A stretch of 64,000 bases of DNA from JAJDZL01 sp963664525 (GCA_963664525.1 OY761535.1:1612001-1676000), one strand, 5' to 3'. Shown: positions 8,982-18,540, counted from the first letter of the stretch. A program made the numbers and translations. The notes: generated from the letters alone by a model not told the origin.

Positions 8982-9578
8982 ATGACCGTTACCAAGGCAG
9001 TTGAAGAACTGACAAACGCATTTCGCCGCTTGTCTGGCGTTGGTCCAAAGACAGCCCAGCGCTACACGTACCAATTACTAGCCAGAGATCGAGTAGCAGC
9101 CGGAGAAATTGCAGATGCGCTGAAATTCGCTGTCGAAAATGTAACGCACTGCAAGCGTTGCAATAACTTCAGCGAATCTCCCGTGTGCAGTATTTGTTCG
9201 TCGCCATCACGCGAAGAAACACAGCTTTGTATTGTTGAAACACCAGCCGACCTTAAGTCATTTGAAGAGACGGGGATATACAAGGGCTTATATTTTGTGC
9301 TCATGGGACGCATCGCACCGCTCGATGGCATTGGCCCAGAAGACCTCAGTATCAGCGAAATGCTCGAGACGTTGAATAATTACCCGATTAAGGAAATAAT
9401 CATTGCAACGAATATTACGATTGAAGGTGATGCAACCGCCGAATTCCTGACAACTCTACTCACAAAGCATGGCTACAGTGCCAGTCGACTGGCGCGCGGT
9501 TTGCCGCTTGGAGGGGAATTGGAATATATGGACAAAGGCACTCTAATTGAAGCCTATCAACGCCGGATTCCTGCCTGA
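8982..9578 (+). CDS. recR: Recombination protein RecR
   Basis: 198 residues, normal for RecR. The order of parts is an N-terminal helix-hairpin-helix (FRRLSGVGPKTAQRYTYQLL), a C4 zinc finger (CKRC...CSIC, residues about 57-72), a Toprim domain (CIVETPADLKSFEETG, YFVLMGRIAPLDGIGPEDL), and the C-terminal ARGLPLGGELEYMDKGTL. With RecF/RecO it loads RecA on gapped DNA. It is the third gene of the dnaX operon. Confidence 0.98.
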   Translation: MTVTKAVEELTNAFRRLSGVGPKTAQRYTYQLLARDRVAAGEIADALKFAVENVTHCKRCNNFSESPVCSICSSPSREETQLCIVETPADLKSFEETGIYKGLYFVLMGRIAPLDGIGPEDLSISEMLETLNNYPIKEIIIATNITIEGDATAEFLTTLLTKHGYSASRLARGLPLGGELEYMDKGTLIEAYQRRIPA

Positions 9579-9649
9579 CTCATTCGTGCATTGACACGCG
9601 CCTTAGCGTCATTGATCGCGATGCAGTTAGGAGAGCATTTATCCATCTC

Positions 9650-10687
9650 ATGTCAAAATTAGCCCGCAGCCTGGAAAAATCAGTGCAGTCAAGCACTGCA
9701 GTGGACAGATCAAACGATTTGCTCGCTCAAGTCAGGTCAATTATTCAAGAGGACCTCGACGATGCTAAGGCATTTAGCATTTCGGCACTGGATTCCGATA
9801 TTCCACTGATTCAGGAAATCGGACATCACTTTCACCGCTACGGCGGAAAAAAACTAAGGCCAGTGACCTTGCTCCTAAGTGCAAGGGCTTTGGGTTTCAC
9901 CGACGGTAACAGTCACATCATATTGGCAACCATACTGGAAACGATTCATGTGGCTACCTTGTTACATGATGATGTCGTGGATGATTCTAAAATGCGCCGA
10001 GGCAGGGCCAGCGCAAATTCAATTTGGGGAAACCCTGCCAGTGTGCTGGTCGGAGATTTTCTTTATTCCAGAACGTTTGAACTGTTGGTAGAAGTCAACC
10101 GCTTGGCAATATTTGAAGTGATGGCGCGAACGGTCAGGCGGGTCTCGGAAGGAGAAATCATGCAGTTGGTGCAGCTGCAAGCTGAAAATACCAGCGAGGA
10201 TGAGTACTTTCGCACCATCGAGAGAAAGACTGCGGCACTATTTTGTGCAGGTGCCCAGATGGGTGCGATCATTACGAATCAGACCGTCGAAGTCGAACAA
10301 TCGATGGCAGACTATGGAAGGAACCTCGGCATCGCATTTCAATTGATTGATGACTGCCTGGATTATTCCGGAGAAATGGAGAAAATCGGAAAATCGATCG
10401 GCGATGACCTGGCAGAAGGGAAGCTAACCCTGCCTTTAATCTATGCGAGAAACAACTGCAGTAACGCACAACGCCAGATTATCAATGCGGCTTTGCAAAA
10501 TCCGGTTGATGTCGATGTACTGCAAATCAGTCAAATCATTGCCAATTCAGGCGCACTTGAATATACTGTTGGGCTTGCCCGTCAGTATGGCATTCGCGCG
10601 ACCCAGAGCATCGAATTTCTTCCAGATTCGCCCTACCGGGATGCACTTTACAAATTGGTAGAATTTGTCTGTTGCCGCGATTATTGA
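9650..10687 (+). CDS. ispB: Octaprenyl diphosphate synthase (polyprenyl synthetase)
   Basis: Makes the polyprenyl side chain of ubiquinone. Both aspartate-rich prenyltransferase motifs are visible: LLHDDVVDDS (first DDxxD) and QLIDDCLDYSG (second). GGKKLRP and the GDFLYSRTF segment also fit the trans-polyprenyl synthase family. At 345 residues it has about 20 extra N-terminal residues relative to E. coli IspB (323), rich in Ser; a later start is not excluded. It is followed after 13 bp by tRNA-Pro on the same strand. Confidence 0.93.
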   Translation: MSKLARSLEKSVQSSTAVDRSNDLLAQVRSIIQEDLDDAKAFSISALDSDIPLIQEIGHHFHRYGGKKLRPVTLLLSARALGFTDGNSHIILATILETIHVATLLHDDVVDDSKMRRGRASANSIWGNPASVLVGDFLYSRTFELLVEVNRLAIFEVMARTVRRVSEGEIMQLVQLQAENTSEDEYFRTIERKTAALFCAGAQMGAIITNQTVEVEQSMADYGRNLGIAFQLIDDCLDYSGEMEKIGKSIGDDLAEGKLTLPLIYARNNCSNAQRQIINAALQNPVDVDVLQISQIIANSGALEYTVGLARQYGIRATQSIEFLPDSPYRDALYKLVEFVCCRDY

Positions 10688-10700
10688 TTAAGGTAAAAAT

Positions 10701-10777
10701 CGGGGTGTAGCTCAGCCTGGCAGAGCACTGCCTTCGGGAGGCAGGGGCCGGTGGTTCGAATCCACTCACCCCGACCA
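10701..10777 (+). tRNA. tRNA-Pro, anticodon CGG
   Basis: A 77-nt cloverleaf can be drawn by hand. The acceptor stem CGGGGTG pairs with CACCCCG; the D arm contains AGCTCAGCCTGGCAGAG; the anticodon stem CTGCC/GGCAG encloses the loop TTCGGGA with anticodon CGG. The T arm is GCCGGTGGTTCGAATCCAC-like, the discriminator is A and CCA is encoded. It decodes CCG. Accessory DNA begins directly after its 3' end. Confidence 0.97.
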
Positions 10778-10786
10778 GAACTTCAG

Positions 10787-10840
10787 TCTAAACGGAACTT
10801 CACCAGGCATTTTGTCTTTAGTCGGAACTTCACCGGACAT
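10787..10840 (+). repeat. Two tandem copies of a 24-bp GGAACTTCACC repeat
   Basis: Copy 1 (10787-10810) and copy 2 (10817-10840) match at most positions around the core CGGAACTTCACC and are 30 bp apart. The end of a third copy (GAACTTCA) touches the tRNA-Pro 3' end at 10778. The same sequence occurs inverted at 12889-12912, on the other side of the IS1634-type element. These look like terminal repeats of another mobile element, of a family I could not identify. Confidence 0.6.
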
Positions 10841-10903
10841 TCAGAGTTTAGTTGCACTGTAAATCGTTCATTTGAAACAAGATATTCCGTCTGAGCGTCG
10901 ATT

Positions 10904-12664
10904 TCAACCTCTGCTTGCACTGGGAACATATTTTTGCGGATTCACACCAAGCAATGCGAACGCTTTGGACTGCAGTGGCGTCATCTTCGCCAACATGGGC
11001 ACGCTCGCATCCACCCGTCCCGGTAATTGCACCTCATTGAGCGTCAATGTCGCCAAATCATCCAGCAAGGTGGTAAAACTGTGCACCGGATCGCCGTCGC
11101 TACTTTGTTGGGTACCCGCCTTTTGCCTGGCCCGTTCCGACACTTTCGCCTTGGCAACCGGTGATTGACGCGCTTTTTGTGCCGCATCACGATCGTCATC
11201 TTCAAACAACATCGGCGCCAGCTTTTGTCGCATCTGCCATTGCACATGGTAAGCCAGCATACATAAAAACACATGCGCCCTGACATGATCGGCGCTGTAA
11301 ACATACACCGGACGCACTTTCAGCTGAGACTTTGTCGCCCGAAAAGCCCGCTCGACATGCGACAGACTCTTGTAAGCCGCCACCGCCGCATCCGGCGCCA
11401 TATCCGGCACACTGGTTCGAACTGCATAAACTCCATCGAGTTGCGCCTCTGCTTGTATCTTGTCAGGCAAACGCCGCCAACTGAACTTATGATCGGTGAT
11501 GTCAATGTCAAAGTGCTTGGCCATCTTCCAGCGGTTGATCTCAGCACCGACGCGTTTGGCAATGCGCACCGCACCCACGAGCGTGCCGCGACGCACTGAT
11601 TCGGCTATTTTTTCCAACCTCTGCTCGGTTTGATCCAACAGCGCCTCACGCTTTCGCCTGCGTTCCTCACGCAAGCGTACATTCAGACAAACCATCATCG
11701 TCTCGCCCGGAAATTCATCACTGGTCACCTGCACCACCCCATCGGGCTTTAAGCCATGAACCGCTTCGCATTCGCCACCGTTGACCGAGATCTTGAGCAA
11801 CTTTCGCAAGCCCCTGGCTGTGAGCGCCGAGACCCAGTCCAACCCGGTCGGCTTGAGATCTTCGCGAATGCGAACATTGGTGATCATGCCCCGATCTCCC
11901 ACCAGTGCAATGCGCCGGATTCCAAATCGCTGCTGAATCGTCCGGACCTGCCGCGCCACCGTCGCCGGGTCCGCCGTATTGCCGCGAAATACCTCCACTG
12001 CAATCGGACAGCCATTGGCCGCACACAAAAGACCAAACACAATCTGCATCTTTCCCTTTTTACCGTCGCGGTTATGACCAAATCCAGCCAATGGACAGCA
12101 GCGTCCTTCCACATAACTGGACGTGACATCGTACAGAATCAACGTGGCATCGTGCAGATACCGCTTCGCCAGCGATCGTTCAATCCATTTTTGCCGTTTC
12201 AACAGCCAGTCCAACATGGCCAGCATCTCGTTTCCCGAGACCGTGTCAAGTTGCAACACCTGGCCCAAACTGCTGTCCGCGGTGTCGCCCGACAGGCGTC
12301 TGGCGGTGGCGAGTTTCGAATCCGGCGCCACCACCCGTGCCACCACTGCTGCCAGTGCCAGGGTGCGCTGGCGACTCACACTGGGGTGCAAGATATGTTC
12401 CAGTCCAATCGCCTGTGCAGTTCCGAGCACGGCCGCGACATGACCGTGCGGCAGTGCGCGTGAAATGCTAAAGATCGGGTCAATACGAGAATAAGCCACC
12501 CCGCCTCGAATCACGGCATCAATGCCGTTGATGATCGCAGGTGGCATATCGGTGAGGTTGGCAATGGTTTTTTTACGGATGCGTTTACCTTCTCTCCATG
12601 CTTGTCGGAGCAAGACGGTATCGCGACCGCGTTTATTCTTGATGGTTTCGACGTTATAGGCCAT
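10904..12664 (-). mobile_element. IS1634-family transposase, element 1
   Basis: 586-residue DDE transposase. The N-terminus reads LLRQAWREGKRIRKKTIANL, and the catalytic domain has YDVTSSYVEG (first Asp), ALVGDRGMI (second Asp) and VERAFRATKSQ (Glu after the LDGVYAVRTS strand). Length and motif order fit the IS1634 group (IS4 superfamily). The gene is GC-rich compared with the DNA to its right. Direct repeats TGCACTGGGAACAT lie inside its 3' end and just upstream of its start, with a third, shorter copy further upstream. It appears intact. Confidence 0.93.
10916..10929 (+). repeat. Direct repeat at 3' end of IS1634 element 1
   Basis: TGCACTGGGAACAT, located within the last codons of the transposase. 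Identical to 12676-12689 and in the same orientation. Confidence 0.7.
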
Positions 12665-12675
12665 GGCTTGAACGA

Positions 12676-12689
12676 TGCACTGGGAACAT
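12676..12689 (+). repeat. Direct repeat upstream of IS1634 element 1
   Basis: TGCACTGGGAACAT, identical to 10916-10929, starting 12 bp before the transposase start codon as read from the gene. Confidence 0.7.
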
Positions 12690-12801
12690 TATAGGAGAAC
12701 CATTCAAGCATGTCAAGCGGAATGATGGCGGTGATAATGGTGTTTATCGGGGTATTAAACCGATAATGAAGGTTGTCGAAAGGCTAGGTATGCATTAAAG
12801 A

Positions 12802-12814
12802 ACTGGGAACATTA
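12802..12814 (+). repeat. Third copy of the element 1 repeat
   Basis: ACTGGGAACATTA, matching the core of the copy at 12679 and followed by a similar GGAG; it lies 123 bp further upstream. Element 3 has an equivalent third copy 133 bp upstream of its inner repeat. Confidence 0.6.
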
Positions 12815-12888
12815 ACGGAGCCTTTCAGGCTTCTGTTTTGAGGATTGTACCCTTTGAAACAATCGGTTAGAGCAACCTAACGTGGAAT

Positions 12889-12912
12889 ATGTCGGGTGAA
12901 GTTCCGTCTAAA
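12889..12912 (-). repeat. Inverted copy of the GGAACTTCACC repeat
   Basis: The plus strand reads ATGTCGGGTGAAGTTCCG followed by TCTAAA, the reverse complement of the repeats at 10787-10840. Together they bracket IS1634 element 1. Confidence 0.6.
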
Positions 12913-13374
12913 TCTTCCGCTTTGAATAAGATCGCAATATTCCATGACTTAGAAATAGTAATATTCATATTGTGTGACCGAATATTTTCTGGATGGTGCA
13001 GGAGTTTACAACCGTCACTGATAAAAAATCAATTGTATCTTAATTGCAAATTAAAAGACGACAATAATATTCAATGTAAACAATGATATATAGGCGACAC
13101 GTGAGTAATGAGTCTTGGACGACCACTTACTGTTTAGTCAGTCTTGAATAGTCTGAATTTTGTCTTCCGTAGACGAAGGCATGATTTTGTTTGTAGTTCG
13201 AGTGCTGAAAAACGGTAAGTTTGATTTAACAGATGGCTACCGGAAACAGAGTTAATGTTGTGGGTGAGGTGATGGCTTGTGACGCTATAGCTGTGAGCAA
13301 TAACTACCCCTTGCTGCCTATGCCCGCCGCATCAGTTGTTGAACTACCGTATCAATTAGAATGGGTTTGCGCTT
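12913..13374. other. AT-rich intergenic stretch without a recognisable gene
   Basis: About 460 bp between the repeat at 12889-12912 and the end of the DUF262/ATPase operon. The short open frames here have no family features or good ribosome binding sites. No tRNA-like fold or clear terminator was seen. Confidence 0.5.
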
Positions 13375-14337
13375 TTAATCAGAAGGCAAATGCCACCCAA
13401 TATACCCAATTTCAATGATTTGGGTTCGATGTTCTATCCTTAGATGGATTCTACCACTGCTCCCAAATCGGGCATGCAATTCGTACAGTTTTTGTGTTCC
13501 ATCGCGTGATTTAAATATTCTTGCTTGGCGAAATTGGTTGTTTTGCATAGAACTGATATTTTCTGGACTTACATTTGGCCCAAAATTTGGATTCGGAGTT
13601 TTCTCGACTTTCCAATTTCTTGCAGATTGATCCAGTCCCTTCAACTTCTGTGACACGGTTGTAACCAGATTATTGGGTAACTTCTTGATTTGATTTTCTA
13701 CATTCAAACCAAATTGTAGATTTGAGAAAATAACTTCTCTGTTCTCCCAAAGATTCTCAAACGATTCAAGTTTTGACATAGTTCGGTCTTTGAATCTATC
13801 AATAATTCGATTCGCATGATCCGCTCTGGCTAGGTTATCGATATGTGTCTCAACCGCTTCGAAAGAAGAATCTTTCATAATTTTATGGTACTGTACTTCT
13901 AATGAATCTGAATCCCATAACCCTATTGGAAAGCTAATAGATATCCATTCGTTCAATGCACACAAAACAATTGGTTCTCCATCTTTAGAAGTTAAATCGG
14001 CGGTAAGTAATTCTGCTCCCAAGAATTCAGATTCTAGGCTTGACGATAGTCCGCTGAGTAAAGGTGTTTTTTGTGTCAGTCGAACAAAAAACAATCGTGC
14101 ATCTCGGTATTCTCCAGAAGATTCTGAACCTTTGAATATCAGATCAAAAAATGATTGATTTGGAAGACAGAAAATATCATTTAGTGACTTCGCAATTCTC
14201 AATTCCAATTTCACCATTTGTTCCTTTGAAAGGACACTGATGCCTTGAGTAATTTCAACTATCCATCCAAAAAATTGGTTTTGATTTGAAACTTGCAGAC
14301 TTGCATGATTTAAAACCATTTCACGCATATCAATCAA
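13375..14337 (-). CDS. Third protein of the DUF262-ATPase operon, possible RelE-like C-terminal domain
   Basis: 320 residues, not recognised as a whole. The first 240 residues are acidic and mostly helical in character, with no signal peptide or membrane segment. The last 50 residues (ARIFKSRDGTQKLYELHARF, then GRIHLRIEH and IEIGYIGWHLPS) look like a small beta-sheet domain of the RelE/ParE toxin type; this is a judgement from sequence pattern only. The start codon overlaps the end of the ATPase gene by 8 bp, so the two are translationally coupled. Its place at the end of a candidate defence operon suggests an effector role, which is inference. Confidence 0.7.
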   Translation of the reverse strand: MIDMREMVLNHASLQVSNQNQFFGWIVEITQGISVLSKEQMVKLELRIAKSLNDIFCLPNQSFFDLIFKGSESSGEYRDARLFFVRLTQKTPLLSGLSSSLESEFLGAELLTADLTSKDGEPIVLCALNEWISISFPIGLWDSDSLEVQYHKIMKDSSFEAVETHIDNLARADHANRIIDRFKDRTMSKLESFENLWENREVIFSNLQFGLNVENQIKKLPNNLVTTVSQKLKGLDQSARNWKVEKTPNPNFGPNVSPENISSMQNNQFRQARIFKSRDGTQKLYELHARFGSSGRIHLRIEHRTQIIEIGYIGWHLPSD

Positions 14338-15457
14338 TTGGCCTTAGCAGTTCGCGCAGATTTAATTCCTGCTGATCAAAGAAACCTGTAGGCCACGCTG
14401 ACAGTTGACCACTAGAATCAATTGTTGGTGATGTAACGGTTGTACGCCCGTTCATGCGTTCGAAATAGTGAATAGCAGTGTCTTTCGAATCTATCAGTCC
14501 ATTTCTAACCGCGATTCTTACTCCATCCAAAAAATGATCGCTATGTGTTTCGATAATGAGTTGCACACCCGATTTGGCAGCCTGTGCAGCAAGATTTGCA
14601 AGCATCGTTTGGCCTTGCGGATGCAAATGTGATTCGGGATTTTCAACTAGACACAGAAATTCGGGTTGGGATAAAAATGCAACTACAACAGGTAGCACAT
14701 AGGACAATCCAAATCCTACGTGAGTCATCCGATAAGCATTAGATCGTACATCTCCCACCTGATCAAACGAGTACCCCGCAATTAGGAGATCAGCTTGATT
14801 TATTTCGTCAATATTCAAATGACAACCGGGGCTAACTGCTTGCAACCAATGGTTAGTAGTATCCAACAACTTATTGCTGGGAACCGCCGTGCAGCGCGGG
14901 TCAGAATTCGAAAAGACTCTATTTTTATAGGTGTTTAGATAATTTACGGCAAGTTCTCCTTCAGTTCCAAGGAATTCTTCACTAGCGCTGGTAAGAGACA
15001 GAGGATAGGTTTTTTGTGGTCCAATTCTTCCGGCAGAGACGTAAATTAGCTTGTCACTAAAAGGTGGAATTTCAGACCACTCATTGGGCAGGTTTGAAGC
15101 TTTTGCTTTTCCAATTGGAAGCTGGTCGTCATCTAGATTGACAGTCGAATTTAGGTAAAGATCTAGTGACATGCTATTTTCAAGCTCAAACTCTATATTC
15201 TCTTGGTTCGCAAATTCACAAAGAACATCTCGGCCAGTTCCCATATCTGTAAAGTGACCATTCAACATTAGTGACTTGTCTTTCCTTTCAGACGGGAACA
15301 ACGAGTGAGATGATTGACTCAACACGAGCAGTGCCTGGATGACGCTACTTTTCCCTGTGCCATTCAAGCCGCACAACAAAGTCAGCGGTTTAATTGGAAG
15401 ATCTAATTTTTCAAAGCATTTGAAATTGCTTAGAGAAATGTTAGTTAACATTGGCAA
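14330..15457 (-). CDS. DUF3696-type AAA/ABC-like ATPase
   Basis: 375 residues. It opens with ISLSNFKCF, typical of RecF/SMC-like ATPases. Walker A is GLNGTGKSS (residues 30-38). The Walker B region is LVENPESHLHPQGQ, and the following ETHSDHFLDGVRIAV is the ETHSxH motif shared by DUF3696 and other overcoming-lysogenization-defect-type ATPases. Such ATPases act as sensors or motors in many phage-defence systems. It overlaps the DUF262 gene upstream by 17 bp and the third gene by 8 bp. There is no Toprim domain, unlike OLD nucleases. Family assignment is from motifs only. Confidence 0.85.
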   Translation of the reverse strand: MPMLTNISLSNFKCFEKLDLPIKPLTLLCGLNGTGKSSVIQALLVLSQSSHSLFPSERKDKSLMLNGHFTDMGTGRDVLCEFANQENIEFELENSMSLDLYLNSTVNLDDDQLPIGKAKASNLPNEWSEIPPFSDKLIYVSAGRIGPQKTYPLSLTSASEEFLGTEGELAVNYLNTYKNRVFSNSDPRCTAVPSNKLLDTTNHWLQAVSPGCHLNIDEINQADLLIAGYSFDQVGDVRSNAYRMTHVGFGLSYVLPVVVAFLSQPEFLCLVENPESHLHPQGQTMLANLAAQAAKSGVQLIIETHSDHFLDGVRIAVRNGLIDSKDTAIHYFERMNGRTTVTSPTIDSSGQLSAWPTGFFDQQELNLRELLRPID

Positions 15458-16607
15458 AATCGTTTACGAGTTTTTCAATTGTTTCAAATCTTTTGTGTAC
15501 ACGTTTACTATTACCTGTTGAATAAGATATAGACTGTAAAAACTCTTCGTCTTCATCAACTAAGGTTTCAAATTCTGAAATAATCTGCTTCTTACTCTTA
15601 ATCAAGTTGGCCAACTGTTTGTCGGAACGGTGAGCCAAAGCCACGCTCCAAGATTCAAACAATGAAACATTGATGGGCGACCGTTTTTCTGATTGTGAGG
15701 GTTTTCTAAATGCTTTTTTACCAAATATTTTGTTTGCAGCCATCATGGATTGAAGAAAATTGGAAGCGATTTCTGCTCTTTCCTTTTCGTCGATAGCATT
15801 GATTTTCTCCATGGCTCTACGAAGGAAACTGTCGATTTCATCGGATGTACCATAATTTTTCCAATCCTGCAGGAGAAAAGCTAAGTAGTGTAAAACGCAC
15901 TCTCTGTCAGCCATACGTTTGATACCAATTGAGTAATCAGTTGCGATAAGAAATTCATTACTCTGCGATAAATCTTTCAAGAATTCTCTAATGGGGCCAG
16001 GATACAGAGCGTGACGAATTTCTTGTCTGTTGAGTGGTTTACCACCTGTATTGATGCGATGGAAGATATTGAACTTTACTTCATCTGGAGTTCCGTGTTT
16101 GATGACATGTACAACTAGTTGAGTCTCGAATATTCGCCGTTGAAAATTTCGAGGGAGTGATTCGAAATTTGAGCCATCAAACTGTGTGAGATATTCCAAA
16201 TTTCTTAACTTAAATCCATTGTTGATAAAATTTGAAATTGTAGAAAAGCGCTGTACTCCGTCTACAACTGCCCACGTATCATCAACGTTGGCAGCAACAT
16301 AGAATACGGGTATGGGGATTCGTAGGAGTAACGATTCAATGAGTCTACTTTTGTTTTGATCCGACCAGATACCTTGCAATCTTTGAAAATCTGGACTCAG
16401 ATCAATTTCACCTTCATCTATTCGGTCTGCAATAAGCTTAATCACGGTATTATCTGTTCTAACATCAATGTCTTCGGGGTTAAAGGGTTTCAGGATATCA
16501 GTTAGATTTGAATCAATTTTTTCAACTTCGATTCCATCAATGTCTTCCTCCTCCGATGAGATTTTATTGACAGAATTCGGAATTGTTTTATAGCTCAAAC
16601 TTTCCAC
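15441..16607 (-). CDS. DUF262 (ParB/GmrSD-like) protein
   Basis: 388 residues. The DUF262 fold is shown by SPDFQR (72-76) and the signature DGVQRFST (116-120 for DGVQR), close to the DGQQR motif of GmrS/BrxU-type NTP-dependent nucleases, followed by FHRINTGGKPLNRQEIRHAL. The C-terminal half is helical and lacks an obvious DUF1524 HNH nuclease motif, so it may not cut DNA by itself. It is the first gene of a three-gene operon with a promoter-like sequence just upstream. The first 45 residues are acidic and poorly conserved in appearance. Function in defence is an inference from the family and partners. Confidence 0.85.
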   Translation of the reverse strand: MESLSYKTIPNSVNKISSEEEDIDGIEVEKIDSNLTDILKPFNPEDIDVRTDNTVIKLIADRIDEGEIDLSPDFQRLQGIWSDQNKSRLIESLLLRIPIPVFYVAANVDDTWAVVDGVQRFSTISNFINNGFKLRNLEYLTQFDGSNFESLPRNFQRRIFETQLVVHVIKHGTPDEVKFNIFHRINTGGKPLNRQEIRHALYPGPIREFLKDLSQSNEFLIATDYSIGIKRMADRECVLHYLAFLLQDWKNYGTSDEIDSFLRRAMEKINAIDEKERAEIASNFLQSMMAANKIFGKKAFRKPSQSEKRSPINVSLFESWSVALAHRSDKQLANLIKSKKQIISEFETLVDEDEEFLQSISYSTGNSKRVHKRFETIEKLVNDFANVN

Positions 16608-16622
16608 AAAGAATCACCGTGC

Positions 16623-16653
16623 TATATCCGCAAAAATTAAGAAAATTTGTCAA
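16623..16653 (-). promoter_or_regulatory. Candidate sigma-70 promoter of the DUF262 operon
   Basis: Read on the minus strand, TTGACA (16653-16648) is followed after 17 bp by CGGATA or after 19 bp by GATATA, inside an AT-rich stretch just upstream of the DUF262 start codon at 16607. The -35 is perfect and the -10 is weak. Confidence 0.4.
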
Positions 16654-17298
16654 ACTATTGATATAGACTCTACATTGGTGTCACTATATTACACACTACG
16701 TTACTCTATTTTCTGAGAGAATTTTGACTAGCCTGTCTTGTCATCAAAATGTGCGGGGTTAGACCCAAGTTACAGGCGATTTGAGCCCATTATCGCCTGT
16801 CAAGCGTTGATATACAATCACTATTCACCTATTTTTTATGTATAAGAGGCATTTTCGTAGGTTCTAATGTATTGATGTTGCGCGTCAAAGCCCAGACCTG
16901 AAAATACGCTTTCCCCACAAAACCACCCGAATATGGCGCTTATTCGCTGTTCGGGGTCAGAATCGCCAATTTCTACCCCATTGGCAAATCCGCTTTTGAG
17001 CCACTGTGAAAGCCACTGACACAATCGCCATAATAACACATATCATAATGATTTAATTGATGTTTTGTGCCATAAGATAGTCGCTTTCATGTATAATTAG
17101 TGTCAGCCAGAAAATCCCCGATTTTGAGCGAGAATTCAGAGAAATTGACCAACAATGAAACTGAGAACGACAAACAACGGACTGTCAGGGCGAGTTATGA
17201 CTGGCAACGGCCAAAACAGGGCGAAATCACGAAGTTTGCCGACAGCCGTCTCTCCGGCCCCCGGATTTTCGTTCCCAATGGGTGAATTGAAATGCTAA
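16654..17298. other. Intergenic region of probable decayed mobile DNA
   Basis: About 640 bp with no gene I can support. The stretch lies between the defence operon and an IS5-type transposase fragment and is likely to include part of that decayed element, but no inverted repeat or transposase domain could be fixed. Confidence 0.4.
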
Positions 17299-17505
17299 GC
17301 GGCTCGCATCCGCAGATGTATGAAACGGCGCCAGGCGATTGAGCCGATCATTGGTCATCTGAAACATGATGGCTGGCTGGGAAGCAACTATCTCAAGAGC
17401 ACTGAAGGCGACCGCATGAACGTGCTGCTCAGCTGTGCCGGACACAACCTGCGGCTGATTCTGAAACGTTTGAGGGACCGTTGTGCCCGAATGTTTTGTC
17501 GCTAA
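17299..17505 (+). pseudogene. C-terminal fragment of an IS5-family transposase
   Basis: The frame opens after a TAA at 17296 and encodes RRQAIEPIIGHLKHDGWLG, then NYLKSTEGDRMNVLLSCAGHN and a basic tail. This is the final segment of IS5/IS1182-type transposases, including the catalytic glutamate in the AIEPIIGHLK motif. The first two catalytic aspartates and the whole N-terminal part are missing upstream, so it is a dead remnant. Confidence 0.8.
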
Positions 17506-18150
17506 GTTTTTCGCTGGATTATTCACCCAAAACGGGGGCTTTCAGGTGCCAATGACGGTTTTAACGCGTTGACCGCTGCGTCAGGCCGTCTGAGCTTCCG
17601 ACAACTTGACATTCATTAGTTCGGAATTCGACAGGATATCGTTTTATTCAGAGGCGACTATTTACTCCACATGAATGACAATCAACGTCCATCTTCTTAG
17701 ATTGAAATCCCTCATAACGGGGTCTTTGACCTCGCATTGCTTTTTGGCAGTCAGCTTAAATGTTCATTCGTCGATGTACTCTTTTTGTCAGTACTCATAC
17801 GAGTTTGGCAGTCAGGCCAATTGCGATCGCAACACTGCCCAACAGCCGAACCTTGATTCCAATTGCAATAAGGTCGCAGACAAACTTTGTGCTCAAAATG
17901 ATTGGTAGTTCTGTCTCACCTTCATCGAGACATTCACAATTTGTTGCGAGATACTGAACCATGACACGCAGTCTTTTGCAAATTCCAAGGTGAATACAAG
18001 TTTATAGCCGCTAGTCCAGATGCGACGACCCATTTCTTGAAACAGTGTTTCAATTTCTTATCAATGAGATAGACAAATTACGGCAATATTACCAGAGCTG
18101 AAGTGATATAAGTTCAAAACAAAAAGTGATTGTGTATTGAAGTGTTTAGG
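17506..18150. other. Intergenic region, no supported feature
   Basis: About 640 bp after the IS5 remnant. Only short open frames without ribosome binding sites or family motifs are present. The last 30 bp carry the upstream region of the truncated ATP-grasp gene. Confidence 0.4.
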
Positions 18151-18540
18151 ATGCAGCCTTCTGATTCAACATCCCTATTTTCAAACTACCTTGTTGATCG
18201 CGTCCATTACGACGAGATGATCCAGCCAAATGGTCACCCGCGTACTCATTGCAAAAAACTATACGGTGCTTTAAACAAATCTGGCATTCAGGATTTAAGA
18301 CTCCTGCAAGAGCGCGCCGAAAGATTTTTTTTGCATGAAGGCATAACGTTTGCCGTATACGACGAAGACGGTGCACAAGAAAGGATCATTCCGATCGACT
18401 TGCTGCCGAGGATCATTGCTGCAAATGACTGGCAAATGCTTGACCGCGGTTTGCGCCAACGCCTAAAAGCCATGAATCGATTCCTTGGTGACATCTACGG
18501 CCCTAACCGATCTTTAACATACGGTGACTTAAGTATTTGA
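18151..18540 (+). pseudogene. Truncated circularly permuted ATP-grasp protein
   Basis: The 129 codons match the N-terminus of the circularly permuted ATP-grasp type 2 family: YDEMI near the start, LHEGITFAVYDEDG, RIIPIDLLPRII, and RGLRQRLKAMNRFLGDIYG. Full-length members have roughly 470 or more residues and are usually linked to an alpha-E protein and a transglutaminase in a peptide-ligation locus. Here the frame ends at a TGA shortly before an IS1634-type element, and the remainder is not found beyond that element. The ATP-binding core is absent, so the gene should be inactive. ATG 18151 is preferred over the upstream TTG at 18130. Confidence 0.8.

Noticed and set aside
12889..13086. 65-codon frame after IS element 1
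   Set aside because: It begins inside a terminal-repeat sequence, lacks a ribosome binding site and shows no known motif.
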